Shown here: positions 4,928 to 6,206 of the stretch, piece after piece
Layout: the number at the start of each line of letters is the position of its first letter
How positions within the stretch are numbered: the first letter of the stretch is position 1
Assembly (NCBI GenBank): GCA_017480265.1
Contig: JAFVAZ010000020.1
Coordinates: forward strand, 1-6,206
Source: Clostridia bacterium
GTDB taxonomy: Bacteria; Bacillota; Clostridia; Oscillospirales; Acutalibacteraceae
DNA length: 6,206 nucleotides
Reading direction: 5' to 3'
Program-made: the position numbers and the translations under genes
The notes under the pieces: model-generated
Told to the model about the DNA's origin: nothing
The model's input: the letters and a program-made list of their open reading frames with translations, nothing else
Database searches by the model: none

Positions 4928-6206
4928 CTAAATCTCCGACTCAAGCATTTTCTTAAATGCATCTTCTGAGATCACACTGATGCCCAATTCCTGAGCTTTT
5001 ACGAGTTTGCTTCCGGCATTTTCGCCAGCTAAAACATAAGATGTTTTTTTAGATACGCTGTTTGCTACTTTCCCTGCATTTTGTTCAATCAACATAGCAG
5101 CTTGCTCCCTAGTATAACTTGGCAAAGTCCCCGTCAAGACAAAAGTCAGGCCTAAAAATTTATTTCCTTTTGTGCTATTTTTAGATGTCATATTTATTCC
5201 CAGCTCTTTCATAGCTTCTATCAAACTGCGATTTTGCGGGATCTTAAAGAAATCCAACACGCTCTTTGCCATAATCTCCCCAAATCCTTCAAGTGCTGAT
5301 AATTGCTCAAATTTTGCATTAACCAGCTCATTCATATCGGAGAAATTAACCTCCAAAATCTTTGCTGCATTTTTACCTATGTGATTTATCCCCAAAGCAA
5401 AGATAAGTCTATATAATTCGCGAGACTTTGATTTTTCAATAGCTTCCAATAAATTACTTACGGACTTCTCTCCCATACGTTCCATTTTAATCAGATCTTC
5501 TCTTTTTAGCTTATAAAGGTCTATCGGCGATGAAACCAAGCATTCATCCACTAATTGCTTCAGGATAGATTTGCCAAGACCCGCTATATCCATAGCATCA
5601 CGCGAGACAAAATGGATAAGATGCCGTAAAAGTTGAGCGGGACAATTGGAGTTTGTGCACTTAAGGACGGATTCCCCGTCTTCTCGGAAAGTTTTGCAAC
5701 CACAAGAAGGGCATACATCCGGCATGAAAAAATCCTGCGAATTAGCATTGTGATGTTTAACACACACTACTTCTGGGATGATTTCTCCGGCTTTTCTTAC
5801 CAATATAGTATCTCCGATCTTTATGTTTTTCTCTCGGATAAATTCTTCATTGTGCAAAACGGCCCTGCTAACAGTAGTCCCACCTAAAAGTATCGGCTCA
5901 AAAATAGCCGTAGGCGTGATTGCTCCTGTTCTGCCTACATTAACTTCGACATTTAAAAGGGTGGTTTCTGTTTCTTCCGGAGGGTACTTGAAAGCTTCGG
6001 CCCATTTGGGGAATTTAGAAGTACCGCCAATTTTATCCCTCAAATCAAAAGAATTTACCTTTACAACGGCTCCGTCTATCCCAAAGTCAAAGTCTCCTCG
6101 CTTTTCAGAGATCGCATATATTTGAGATATCACCTCATCTACATCCGTGCATACAGGGTAGAGCGGCGGTACCCTGAACCCTAATTTTTTTAAATAATCC
6201 AAAGAA
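4928..6206 (-). CDS. ligA: NAD-dependent DNA ligase LigA, C-terminal two thirds (5' end outside window)
   Basis: The essential bacterial replicative ligase, sealing nicks with NAD+ as adenylate donor. About 425 of some 670 residues are present. The frame is open to the window edge, and the Leu codon TTG at 6202 is internal (SLDYLKKLGF), not a start. Numbering from that Leu: the end of the nucleotidyltransferase domain has D43-GAVVKVNSF and KFPKWAEAFKYPPEE. The OB fold has VNVGRTGAITPTAIFEP, TVSRAVLHNE and VRKAGEIIPEV. The Cys4 zinc finger is C164-PSC167 ... C182-TNSNC187-PAQ. Helix-hairpin-helix repeats span about 200-335 (AGLGKSILKQLV, MGEKSVSNLLEAIE, IGKNAAKILE, LEGFGEIMAKSV). A BRCT domain fills about 345-424 (GLTFVLTGTL...SYVLAGENAGSKLVKAQELGI). 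The KxDG lysine lies outside the window. All visible key residues are intact, so the gene is presumably functional. It heads the leftward operon seen here. Confidence 0.97.
   Translation of the reverse strand, partial: SLDYLKKLGFRVPPLYPVCTDVDEVISQIYAISEKRGDFDFGIDGAVVKVNSFDLRDKIGGTSKFPKWAEAFKYPPEETETTLLNVEVNVGRTGAITPTAIFEPILLGGTTVSRAVLHNEEFIREKNIKIGDTILVRKAGEIIPEVVCVKHHNANSQDFFMPDVCPSCGCKTFREDGESVLKCTNSNCPAQLLRHLIHFVSRDAMDIAGLGKSILKQLVDECLVSSPIDLYKLKREDLIKMERMGEKSVSNLLEAIEKSKSRELYRLIFALGINHIGKNAAKILEVNFSDMNELVNAKFEQLSALEGFGEIMAKSVLDFFKIPQNRSLIEAMKELGINMTSKNSTKGNKFLGLTFVLTGTLPSYTREQAAMLIEQNAGKVANSVSKKTSYVLAGENAGSKLVKAQELGISVISEDAFKKMLESEI

Noticed and set aside
5778..6125. 115-codon + strand frame opposite ligA, and the smaller one at 5633-5887
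   Set aside because: They are shadows of the ligA coding frame on the other strand, with no start signals or recognisable product.

Overview
The window reads as AT-rich Firmicute, most likely Clostridia, DNA. The reasons are strong GGAGG-type ribosome binding sites, a CD1247-type zinc-ribbon gene directly after efp, a split (two-gene) transketolase, and a short pyrophosphatase-like domain of the type I associate with Clostridia. No species call is possible from the sequence alone.

Layout: two housekeeping blocks converge on an accessory strip. From the left, on the + strand, are the 3' part of efp (1-348), an acidic zinc-ribbon protein gene (470-886) and a small nucleoside 2-deoxyribosyltransferase-like gene (961-1257). 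From the right, on the - strand, is an apparent operon in the order ligA (C-terminal two thirds, running off the window), a GNAT acetyltransferase fused to a pyrophosphatase-like domain, transketolase N-terminal subunit, and transketolase C-terminal subunit (6206 down to 2131). Its intergenic gaps are 32, 29 and 0 nt.

The strip between the blocks (about 890-2130) looks like a landing zone for mobile DNA. It holds a decayed IS3-family transposase fragment with its D(35)E catalytic spacing still legible but frameshifted and cut at both ends (1264-1500). It also holds an XRE-family repressor-like gene (1564-1962) with a divergent promoter region. On the far side of that region a good Shine-Dalgarno and ATG lead into an ORF that stops after four codons, right against the transketolase tail. 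I read this as the stump of a repressor/divergent-gene module whose second half was lost.

Nothing here amounts to a clearly new multi-gene system. The items most worth a second look are the GNAT-pyrophosphatase fusion, the truncated XRE module with its overlapping divergent promoters and inverted repeats, and the tiny deoxyribosyltransferase-like protein lying next to IS debris.
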